Origin: Neobacillus citreus
GTDB taxonomy: Bacteria > Bacillota > Bacilli > Bacillales > Cytobacillaceae
Direction: 5' to 3'
Assembly: GCF_018343545.2 (NCBI RefSeq)
Contig: NZ_JAGYPE020000037.1
Coordinates: 1-57,434 of the forward strand
DNA length: 57,434 bases
Numbering within the stretch: position 1 is the stretch's first letter; the number at the start of each line of letters is the position of its first letter. The position numbers and the translations under genes were made by a program. This document shows, in pieces, positions 37,802-44,513 of the stretch. The notes beneath the pieces are model-generated. The model saw only the letters and a program-made list of their open reading frames with translations. It ran no database searches and was not told where the DNA came from.

Positions 37802-38404
37802 CTAATTAATTTTATCCATTATTTTATTTTTAACTTCTTCGCGATTAAAACCATCGCCCATCGGAAATTTGGCAACAAATTTATTGTTTTCGTCAATTAA
37901 GTAAGTGAATGTGGTGTGGACAAATTGTCCGTTTCCAGGGTCTTTATATTGGAATTGCAAGGCCTCACCAATCTCCCTGATCTTTTTCTGCTCATTTTTA
38001 ATATTTTGTTTATCCCCGGTTAGGAATACCCAGTCTTTGCTATTTTCAATTCCAAACCCCTTCATATAATTGGACAATACTTCTGGAGTATCACGATAGG
38101 GGTCAATCGTAATCGTAATGAATTCGATATCCTTGCCGAATACCCCGCTTTTTTCTAAATCCTTTTTCAAAGCGGCCATCTTTTGCGTCGTGGTCGGGCA
38201 GACATCAGGACAGTGTGTGTAAATGAATTCAATGAGCTTTAATTTTCTTTGATCCTTGCCGAATGTATATTGATCACCATTTTGATTGATTAATGTAACA
38301 TTGCCTGGAATTTTGGTGTTTGCATCCCGAATAAGAAAATAGGAAATGCCGGCAGCAATACCGATAAATATGGCTAAACTGCAAATAAGGTAGATTTTTT
38401 TCAT
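37802..38404 (-). CDS. SCO1/SenC family copper metallochaperone
   Basis: A 200-aa membrane-anchored thioredoxin-fold protein that delivers copper to the CuA site of cytochrome oxidase. An N-terminal anchor (5-27) precedes the copper motif CPDVCP (Cys65, Cys69) and the conserved distal His in QFVHTTFTYLID. ATG 38404 is preferred over GTG 38407 because GGAGGG lies 7 nt before it. In Bacillus this corresponds to YpmQ/ScoC-type proteins. Confidence 0.92.
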   Translation of the reverse strand: MKKIYLICSLAIFIGIAAGISYFLIRDANTKIPGNVTLINQNGDQYTFGKDQRKLKLIEFIYTHCPDVCPTTTQKMAALKKDLEKSGVFGKDIEFITITIDPYRDTPEVLSNYMKGFGIENSKDWVFLTGDKQNIKNEQKKIREIGEALQFQYKDPGNGQFVHTTFTYLIDENNKFVAKFPMGDGFNREEVKNKIMDKIN

Positions 38405-38490
38405 CACGATTCCCTCCTAACAATAAGATAAAGAAGTTTTCACAAAAATGATATGGATATTTTGTGAACAAAAAATGGGCTATGATAATA

Positions 38491-38519
38491 TTGACAATTC
38501 ATGCCAAATGTAATAATCT
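38491..38519 (+). promoter_or_regulatory. Promoter of the MutS2-like leader
   Basis: TTGACA (38491-38496), a 17-bp spacer and TAATCT (38514-38519). A second possibility, TTGTGA-N16-GATAAT, lies at 38462-38489. The first would start transcription about 35 nt before the leader peptide. Confidence 0.6.
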
Positions 38520-38560
38520 GAAGTTGAAATTAAGTTTTCTTAATAAAAGGAGTATGTTTT

Positions 38561-38584
38561 ATGTTAGGTGTCGTTCTTAACTAA
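38561..38584 (+). CDS. Seven-residue leader peptide MLGVVLN
   Basis: A tiny ORF ATG-TTA-GGT-GTC-GTT-CTT-AAC-TAA. AAAAGGAG lies 8 nt before the ATG, a near-ideal ribosome binding site for so short a reading frame. Its last three codons form one arm of a long-range pairing (GTTCTTAAC with GTTAAGAAC at 38672-38680). A ribosome held on these codons would free that partner. Function as an attenuation sensor is inferred. Confidence 0.7.
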   Translation: MLGVVLN

Positions 38585-38810
38585 TCCAACTAATTGGATA
38601 TTTTCATTCCGGCCGCCTTCTTGTTTTTTTGATAACAAGAAAGGGTTATTTGAGTATGGGCAAGGAATGAGGTTAAGAACAATGGGCAGCCATAAGCATA
38701 CATTTTATAAATCAATGTAGCTGTGTACACTCGTGTAGACAGTTTTTATTTTGGTTTATTTTGTTGTAATTTTCATTTGCCGCAATGACATTGTTCATTG
38801 CGGCTATTTT
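38573..38810 (+). promoter_or_regulatory. Transcription attenuator before the MutS2-like gene
   Basis: Three mutually exclusive pairings are visible. (1) GTTCTTAAC 38573-38581 with GTTAAGAAC 38672-38680. (2) GAACAATG 38677-38684 with CATTGTTC 38789-38796. (3) Terminator stem GCCGCAATGA 38779-38788 with TCATTGCGGC 38795-38804, then TATTTTTATTTT. Pairing 2 uses the loop and the first bases of the 3' arm of terminator 3 and shares bases with pairing 1. A weaker hairpin with T5 lies at 38721-38747. Confidence 0.75.
38721..38750 (+). terminator. First leader terminator
   Basis: CTGTGTACA / TGTAGACAG (one mismatch) around CTCG, followed by TTTTTATTTT. It lies between the leader peptide and the main attenuator. 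Confidence 0.6.
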
Positions 38811-38812
38811 TA
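38779..38812 (+). terminator. Second leader terminator (attenuator)
   Basis: A perfect 10-bp stem GCCGCAATGA / TCATTGCGGC with loop CATTGT and a T-rich tail. It ends only a few bases before the GGGAGG site of the next gene, so it must be read through for that gene to be expressed. Confidence 0.85.
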
Positions 38813-38830
38813 TTTTGGGAGGAATATAAG

Positions 38831-40756
38831 TTGAATCAGCATACCTTTAATGTATTGGAATTTAAACAAATAAAAGAAACTATTGCAGGCTTTGCCATGA
38901 CAAAGGAAGGAAAAGCGAAAATTGCGGGCCTGACACCTTCTTCTATTAAGAAGCAAATTGAGGCTTGGCTTGATGAGGTTACGGAAGCCGTCGAGATTCA
39001 GAAAAAAAGTGCAAGTGTTCCTGTCCATGGACTTGATGGGATGGAACAGATGCTTTCCAACTTAAATAAAGGAGTGGTCTTCCGTCCGGACCAGTTAATG
39101 AAGCTGTACGATTTCTTGGATAGCTGCGGAAAGATGAGAAGATATATGAAGGATAAGGAATATTTTGCACCAAGAGTTGCGTCCTATGTCCATGTAATTG
39201 AAGAACTGCCGGAGCTTGCCAATGAAATTAATCGCTGTATCCATAATGGCAGAGTGGACGATTATGCTAGCAAGGAGTTATTAAAAATTAGGAAGCAAAT
39301 GGCCATTCAGGAGGAGCGCCTGAAGGAAAAAACCATGCAGCTGGTAAGGTCAAATAAATATAAGCCATATTTACAGGAACAGGTTGTCAGTCAGCGAAAT
39401 GGAAGATTTGTGATACCGATAAAAAAGGAGTATCGGACCAAAATTAAAGGGACAGTCTTGGATACATCGGCATCAGGAGCAACATTGTTTATTGAACCTG
39501 AGGATATTGCTATATTCCAAGATCAACTTAGCTGGCTTATAGCCGATGAAGAGACCGAGGTACAAAAAGTTCTCAGCCGTCTAACTGGATTGGTGGAGCA
39601 ATATGAAACGCAAATTCGGCTGGCAGTCGAAACAATGGTTCACTATGATTTTTTGTTTGCAAAAGCAAAGTATTCCCGTTCCATTCATGGCTCCAAGGTG
39701 AGAATGAATGACACTGGTGATATGGAATTAATTGAGGCAAAGCATCCGTTGTTAGGTGAAAAAGCTGTACCGTTGACTTTTAGTATGGGGGATAATAAAC
39801 GAGCCTTAATTATTACGGGTCCGAATACGGGCGGGAAAACAGTTACCATCAAGACGGTTGGGCTGCTCACATTAATGGCCCAATGCGGACTTCATATACC
39901 TGCAGATGAAAAGAGTAATATTAGTATTTTTCAAGCTATTTTAGTTGATATTGGGGACGGTCAGAGTATTGCCGAAAATTTAAGTACGTTCAGTTCCAGA
40001 ATCGTTAATATCATTGAAATCTTAAAGAATGCAAACAATCGCACATTAACTTTAATAGATGAACTTGGTTCCGGCACAGATCCGGGTGAGGGAATGGGTC
40101 TGGCAACAGCCATTCTTGAAACTCTTTACGAAAAGGGGGCCGTGATTTTGGCCACCACCCATTATAGTGAAATAAAAGATCTTGCCGAACAGCATCCAGG
40201 ATTTATAAATGGGTCAATGGAGTTTGATCTTAAGAGCTTAAGTCCAACCTACCGTTTAATGATAGGGAAAGGGGGGGAAAGCCAGGCCTTTGAGATTGCT
40301 TTGCAGTTGGGAATCCACCCGAAAATCATTGAAAAAGCGCATAGCGTAACGTATAAAGAAGAAAAAACCTATGTTTCTCCTGTTTCGGACGATTGGAAGC
40401 TTAAGGATATGGAAAAACAGGTTATCATCAACAAACACCAAGACAAAAAGCCAGTTGTAAAACCTGTCCAACAAGTGCCTTTATACCAGCAGGGGGACAA
40501 TGTAAAAATCACACCGGGAAATGAATTTGGGATTGTTTATAAAGGACCAGATCAGCAAGGAAATTATATTGTCCAGATAAAGGGTGAAAAAGTATCGGTT
40601 AACCATAAAAGGATGAAGCTATATATTGCCGCAAATGAATTATATCCCGACGATTATGATTTCGATATTATCTTTCAAACGAAAGAAAATCGCAAAAAAA
40701 GCAAAATTCTTTCAAAAAGACATGATGACGAAATTATAATTGAACATTCAGAATAA
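38831..40756 (+). CDS. MutS2/RqcU-like ATPase lacking the Smr domain
   Basis: A 641-aa MutS-superfamily ATPase. The N-terminal MutS2-type core and long clamp helices (to about residue 290) lead to the ATPase with GPNTGGKT (Walker A), the DIGDGQSIAENLSTFSSR signature, LIDELGSGTDPGEG (Walker B) and ATTHYSEIK. A KOW-like module follows (GDNVKITPGNEFGIVYKG). Full-length MutS2 is about 785 aa and ends in an Smr domain; none is present here. B. subtilis MutS2 (RqcU) splits collided ribosomes, so this may be a ribosome-directed paralogue. TTG 38831 follows GGGAGG by 8 nt; expression depends on the upstream attenuator. Confidence 0.85.
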   Translation: MNQHTFNVLEFKQIKETIAGFAMTKEGKAKIAGLTPSSIKKQIEAWLDEVTEAVEIQKKSASVPVHGLDGMEQMLSNLNKGVVFRPDQLMKLYDFLDSCGKMRRYMKDKEYFAPRVASYVHVIEELPELANEINRCIHNGRVDDYASKELLKIRKQMAIQEERLKEKTMQLVRSNKYKPYLQEQVVSQRNGRFVIPIKKEYRTKIKGTVLDTSASGATLFIEPEDIAIFQDQLSWLIADEETEVQKVLSRLTGLVEQYETQIRLAVETMVHYDFLFAKAKYSRSIHGSKVRMNDTGDMELIEAKHPLLGEKAVPLTFSMGDNKRALIITGPNTGGKTVTIKTVGLLTLMAQCGLHIPADEKSNISIFQAILVDIGDGQSIAENLSTFSSRIVNIIEILKNANNRTLTLIDELGSGTDPGEGMGLATAILETLYEKGAVILATTHYSEIKDLAEQHPGFINGSMEFDLKSLSPTYRLMIGKGGESQAFEIALQLGIHPKIIEKAHSVTYKEEKTYVSPVSDDWKLKDMEKQVIINKHQDKKPVVKPVQQVPLYQQGDNVKITPGNEFGIVYKGPDQQGNYIVQIKGEKVSVNHKRMKLYIAANELYPDDYDFDIIFQTKENRKKSKILSKRHDDEIIIEHSE

Positions 40757-40777
40757 CGATAATTCTTAAAACCTCGA

Positions 40778-40818
40778 AGAGGCTGTCTAAAAGGTACCCA
40801 TATTAGACAGCCTCTATT
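40778..40818. terminator. Bidirectional terminator
   Basis: A 13-bp stem AGAGGCTGTCTAA / TTAGACAGCCTCT between the convergent MutS2-like gene and the 45-residue ORF at 40820. Confidence 0.85.
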
Positions 40819-40819
40819 A

Positions 40820-40957
40820 TCATTTTTTATTCTGTAAATATTGTTTAGCCAGCAGCTGCTTTACTTCGTTATAGCTTAAACCTGACTGGCTGTTTAGACG
40901 TTTTACCTCTTCAATATCTGTTCCAACAATCGAATAACGCTTCTGATTTAAGTTCAT
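40820..40957 (-). CDS. Small unknown protein of 45 residues
   Basis: MNLNQKRYSIVGTDIEEVKR followed by LNSQSGLSYNEVKQLLAKQY and LQNKK. GGAGG sits 7 nt before the ATG at 40957, far better than the longer frame extending to 41176. The sequence looks like a short helical, possibly DNA- or protein-binding module (SGLSYNEVKQLLA). Family not recognised; many Bacillus genomes carry such sporulation-linked ORFs. It is head-to-head with the YdjO-like gene, the start codons being only 14 bp apart. Confidence 0.72.
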   Translation of the reverse strand: MNLNQKRYSIVGTDIEEVKRLNSQSGLSYNEVKQLLAKQYLQNKK

Positions 40958-40971
40958 TTTAAGTCCTCCAA

Positions 40972-41226
40972 ATGAAAAAGAAAAATGAAGAAATGAAAAG
41001 GCTAATTTTGGACATACTAAAGGAAAAGGAGGCGGTTCCGATTTTTTTTGGTAAACGTGCAAAAGAAGAAGAAATGGAAACAATTCTTGTTGATACTGAA
41101 ATTTTTTCATGCATGGATAATTCATGTATAGGATGGATGAGAAAGGATTTTGTATCTGACGATTTACTGTGCCCAATGTGTGGTAATGAAATGATACAGG
41201 AAATTCGTGAGCTTCCGAAAATATAA
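40972..41226 (+). CDS. YdjO-like zinc-ribbon protein
   Basis: An 84-aa protein whose C-terminal half reads CMDNSCIGWMRKDF...CPMCGNEM, two Cys pairs of a zinc ribbon. The CxxxxC-x-GW-x-R-x-F and LCPxCGxxM pattern matches the cold-inducible YdjO family of Bacillus. A charged helix of about 40 residues is added at the N-terminus compared with YdjO. No good ribosome binding site precedes ATG 40972, so translation might begin at the Met codon 8 (40993). Confidence 0.75.
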   Translation: MKKKNEEMKRLILDILKEKEAVPIFFGKRAKEEEMETILVDTEIFSCMDNSCIGWMRKDFVSDDLLCPMCGNEMIQEIRELPKI

Positions 41227-41239
41227 TAAGTTTCGTGAC

Positions 41240-41270
41240 AAAGACTGTCTTGCTGATGACAGTCTTTATC
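41240..41270 (+). terminator. Terminator of the YdjO-like gene
   Basis: AAAGACTGTC / GACAGTCTTT stem, loop TTGCTGAT, then ATCTAT. It can also serve the convergent gene ending at 41285. Confidence 0.7.
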
Positions 41271-41284
41271 TATACCCATATCTT

Positions 41285-41470
41285 CTACAAATTTTCATTT
41301 TGCTGGCCGATTTCACCGGCGGCAATAATTGAATTGGCTTCTTTAAGAAATTCATGCTCATCGACCGAATCACCGGGAACATTTTTTAAATTTGGATAGA
41401 TGGCCCCATTATTAATGGTAATGGTTTTTTCTTTTGGAGCGGTTGTCAAATAATCTTCCTTCTTTGCCAT
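41285..41470 (-). CDS. Unknown 61-residue protein
   Basis: MAKKEDYLTTAPKEKTITIN followed by NGAIYPNLKNVPGDSVDEHE and FLKEANSIIAAGEIGQQNENL. AAGGAGATGATGAA precedes the ATG, so it is very probably expressed. It is hydrophilic, with no Cys and no membrane segment. I do not recognise the family. It is separated from the yhfH copies by a strong terminator. Confidence 0.75.
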   Translation of the reverse strand: MAKKEDYLTTAPKEKTITINNGAIYPNLKNVPGDSVDEHEFLKEANSIIAAGEIGQQNENL

Positions 41471-41545
41471 TTCATCATCTCCTTACGTACAGGTTTTGCA
41501 TTCCAATTGGCTTCTATGCTTCCCTATTTTTGACCAAAACGGAAA

Positions 41546-41575
41546 AAACTCTCCGGTCCGTCCGGAGAGTTTTTG
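41546..41575 (-). terminator. Terminator of the yhfH region
   Basis: ACTCTCCGG / CCGGAGAGT stem flanked by A-run and T-run, between yhfH copy 1 and the 61-residue gene on the same strand. Confidence 0.85.
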
Positions 41576-41710
41576 TTATTCTTCTTTCTTTGATAGGCAG
41601 TGGTCACATTCCATTAGGTAAGATTCAGCTTGCTCTTCCATATGCTGACCGCATTCTGGACATTCTTTTTTAGGAAGGTTACGGAAAAATTCAACTGGGC
41701 TCATTAACAT
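41576..41710 (-). CDS. yhfH: YhfH family protein, copy 1
   Basis: A 44-aa ORF: MLMSPVEFFRNLPKKECPEC, GQHMEEQAESYLMECDHC, LSKKEE. Two Cys pairs (CPEC and CDHC) form a small zinc-binding module. It matches the YhfH family (EFFRNLPPKQCSECGKEIEEQ as I recall). AAAGGAG lies 10 nt before the ATG. It differs from copy 2 at only two residues (CDHC/CDRC, KKEE/KKAE), so the pair arose by recent tandem duplication. Function unknown. Confidence 0.82.
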   Translation of the reverse strand: MLMSPVEFFRNLPKKECPECGQHMEEQAESYLMECDHCLSKKEE

Positions 41711-41795
41711 TATTAAACATCTCCTTTATAGTACAGTTATTTTTATTGTTGTTTGTTGTAGTACAGAATAGTCAAAAATAAAAGTTTCCCTCTTT

Positions 41796-41930
41796 TTATT
41801 CTGCTTTTTTGGATAAACAGCGATCGCATTCCATTAGGTAAGATTCAGCTTGCTCCTCCATATGCTGACCACACTCAGGGCATTCCTTTTTAGGCAGATT
41901 ACGAAAAAATTCAACCGGACTCATTAACAT
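41796..41930 (-). CDS. yhfH: YhfH family protein, copy 2
   Basis: A second 44-aa YhfH protein with the same Cys arrangement (CPEC, CDRC). AAGGAGGAG lies 6 nt before the ATG, a stronger site than copy 1. The 85-bp spacer between copies carries no hairpin, so they could share a transcript. This copy lies upstream in transcription order. Confidence 0.82.
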   Translation of the reverse strand: MLMSPVEFFRNLPKKECPECGQHMEEQAESYLMECDRCLSKKAE

Positions 41931-42198
41931 TTAAAACTCCTCCTTTATTAATACAGTTTATTTTAATCCCTCTTGTTATAGTACAGTATAAACAAAAAAA
42001 TTAAAAATGTGTAGCCTTTTTTCTAAAAAAGTTAAATTTTTTTAAAAATAAGTCTTTTATCCCGGACAAGTAAGTTTATTAATGATTATTTATGTAGGAT
42101 TTAATTTAGGGTAAATTAAACAAAAATTTATCTTTCCTAACATTTTACTTTCCATTACAATCATAGTAGAAATAGGTTAAATGGGGGAATGCACGTTA

Positions 42199-44379
42199 AT
42201 GAATGCATTTTTAGGAGATTTTCATCCTTATCTTTTTATAATTGCTGTTGGACTAACCTTTATGGCTTCTTATACGGCCTTAGACATGTTTTCCTTAATT
42301 AGGTCCTCAGATCAAAATAAAAGGCTGCTTTTTATAGGCGGCACACTTTCAATGGGAATTGGAGTATGGGTAACTAATTTTATTGGATTATTAACGACAA
42401 ATAGTACTCTGTTTGCTAACTACCATATTCCATTAACGATTCTTTCCATATTTATTGGAGTTGCCTTTACTGGAATGGCGTTTTTTCCGCTGTTTGGAAA
42501 AGAAATTAAGATGTCACATCTGCTTGCTGGCAGTTCATTACTAACAATAGCCGTTTTTTCCATCCATATTATAGGCATTTATTCTATGAATGTGACAATT
42601 AAATATCATTTCCTTTTATTTGCTTTTTCTGGACTGTTAATGTTCGCAGCCTTCTTCTTTTCCTTTTGGATTTTGTTTTCTGTAAGGAATTTTCCGACTG
42701 AAAATCAAGTTTGGCTAAAGCCGGTAAGTTCGATTATTTTAACTGCGGCGATTGCCGAGGGACATATTTTATTAAAGAAATCGACACTATTTATCACCGA
42801 TAACAATATGGTTAATAGTTCTGCTCCAGATAGTCTGTTTTTTACTTATTTGGTGCTGTTTGTTTCCGTCCTTATAATGGCGGGACTTATTGTTTCAAGT
42901 ACCTTAATTAGCAAACAGCTAGCCACATCCGATTTCAACTTAAAGGAATCAATTAAAGAAGTAAAAGATATTACCTTTGCTTTAGATCAATCATCCATTG
43001 TAGCGATAACCAATTCAAAAGGTATTATTACATTTGTTAATGATAAATTCAGTGAGATTTCGAAATACTGCCGGGATGAATTGATCGGACAGGATCATCG
43101 CATTTTAAATTCCGGATACCATTCAAAAGACTTTTTTAAAGATTTGTGGAAAACAATTGGCCAAGGTAATGTTTGGCACGGAGAGATTTGCAACCGTGCC
43201 AAGGATGGAGGCCTATATTGGGTGGATACAACGATTGTTCCCTTTTTAAATAGCCACGGGAAGCCGTATCAATATGTAGCGATTCGGACCGATATTTCAG
43301 ACCGGAAACGTGCTGAGGGACATTTAAAAGAAACAATGAAGGAAAACACTGATATTAAATTTGCTTTGGACCAGTCTTCGATTGTTGCCTTTACAGATTC
43401 ACGGGGGAAAATTACCAGCGTAAACGACAAGTTTTGTGAGATATCCAAATACAGCCGGGAAGAGATCATTGGAAAGGACCATAATATCTTGAATTCCGGT
43501 TACCATTCCAGGGACTTTTTCAAAAACCTATGGAAAACGATTGGGGAAGGAAAGGTTTGGAAAGGGGAAATCCGCAATAAAGCGAAGGATGGAACTTTTT
43601 ATTGGGTCGATACCACGATCGTTCCATTTCTCAATGAACAGGGGAAGCCATATCAGTATTTGGCGATCCGCAATGATATAACAGAACGCAAGAAGACGGA
43701 AGAAGTCCTCCACCGGCAGGATAAGCTTGCCGCGGTTGGGCAATTAGCTGCCGGCGTTGCACATGAAATCCGCAACCCGCTGACATCTATGAAGGGTTAC
43801 ACGGAATTTTTGCAGTTAGATGAGCAAGATCCTGAACGCCTTGAATTTTTGAATATTATTTTAGATGAAATTGAGCGCGTCAATACCATTGTCGAGGACT
43901 TCATGGTCTTGGCTAAACCGAAGGCAGTGGAATTAGAAGAAAAGAATGTTGTACCGGTTATCAAGAATGTGGTTTCACTGCTTGAGTTTGAGGCGCGTAA
44001 GAAAAACGTCCGTCTGATGTTTAACTGCAATCAGGAAATAATCCAGATAGAATGTGATGAAAATCGTTTGAAGCAGGTCTTTTTAAACTTTATAAAAAAT
44101 GGTATAGAGGCCATGCCGAATGGCGGGGATCTGCATGTTAAAACGGTGATTCATGAGAACAATGTGCAAATATCCATTCAAGATACCGGTGTTGGCATTC
44201 CAAAAGAAAAGCTGAAAAAGCTCGGAGAACCTTTTTTCACTACCAAGAAAAATGGAAATGGACTAGGGTTAATGGTCAGCTTTAAAATTATAGAAAGCCA
44301 TAACGGGAAAGTATTTGTAGAAAGTGAACCAAACAAGGGAACAACATTCAATATTCTATTGCCGGCAAAAACAGCCTAA
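42199..44379 (+). CDS. Sensor histidine kinase: MHYT-like membrane domain, PAS-PAS, HisKA-HATPase
   Basis: A 726-aa kinase. Seven membrane segments (about 8-235) resemble an MHYT sensor (MASYTALDM; GIGVWVTNFIGLL; SIHIIGIYSM), but the copper-type Met-His motifs are partly lost. Two nearly identical PAS domains follow (about 257-369 and 385-497). HisKA has His522 in AAGVAHEIRNPLTS, and the ATPase has N-box NFIKNGIEAM and DTGVGIPKEK. The kinase core is of the KinA/KinE sporulation type. No response regulator is adjacent. ATG 42199 is preferred (GGGGGA 10 nt upstream); ATG 42181 would add six residues. Confidence 0.88.
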   Translation: MNAFLGDFHPYLFIIAVGLTFMASYTALDMFSLIRSSDQNKRLLFIGGTLSMGIGVWVTNFIGLLTTNSTLFANYHIPLTILSIFIGVAFTGMAFFPLFGKEIKMSHLLAGSSLLTIAVFSIHIIGIYSMNVTIKYHFLLFAFSGLLMFAAFFFSFWILFSVRNFPTENQVWLKPVSSIILTAAIAEGHILLKKSTLFITDNNMVNSSAPDSLFFTYLVLFVSVLIMAGLIVSSTLISKQLATSDFNLKESIKEVKDITFALDQSSIVAITNSKGIITFVNDKFSEISKYCRDELIGQDHRILNSGYHSKDFFKDLWKTIGQGNVWHGEICNRAKDGGLYWVDTTIVPFLNSHGKPYQYVAIRTDISDRKRAEGHLKETMKENTDIKFALDQSSIVAFTDSRGKITSVNDKFCEISKYSREEIIGKDHNILNSGYHSRDFFKNLWKTIGEGKVWKGEIRNKAKDGTFYWVDTTIVPFLNEQGKPYQYLAIRNDITERKKTEEVLHRQDKLAAVGQLAAGVAHEIRNPLTSMKGYTEFLQLDEQDPERLEFLNIILDEIERVNTIVEDFMVLAKPKAVELEEKNVVPVIKNVVSLLEFEARKKNVRLMFNCNQEIIQIECDENRLKQVFLNFIKNGIEAMPNGGDLHVKTVIHENNVQISIQDTGVGIPKEKLKKLGEPFFTTKKNGNGLGLMVSFKIIESHNGKVFVESEPNKGTTFNILLPAKTA

Positions 44380-44410
44380 AACGGAAGAGCCTATCTTCCG
44401 TTTTTCTTTT
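44378..44410 (+). terminator. Kinase gene terminator
   Basis: AAAACGGAAGA / TCTTCCGTTTT stem immediately after the stop, then TCTTTTTT. Confidence 0.85.
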
Positions 44411-44513
44411 TTGAAAAATAGACAAAATTTTTTGCAAAAAAGGAAGCCGTAAATGTAATAATTAGATTAATATGATTATATAGATAGTTTAGTTATCACA
44501 GGGAGGGAGCATT

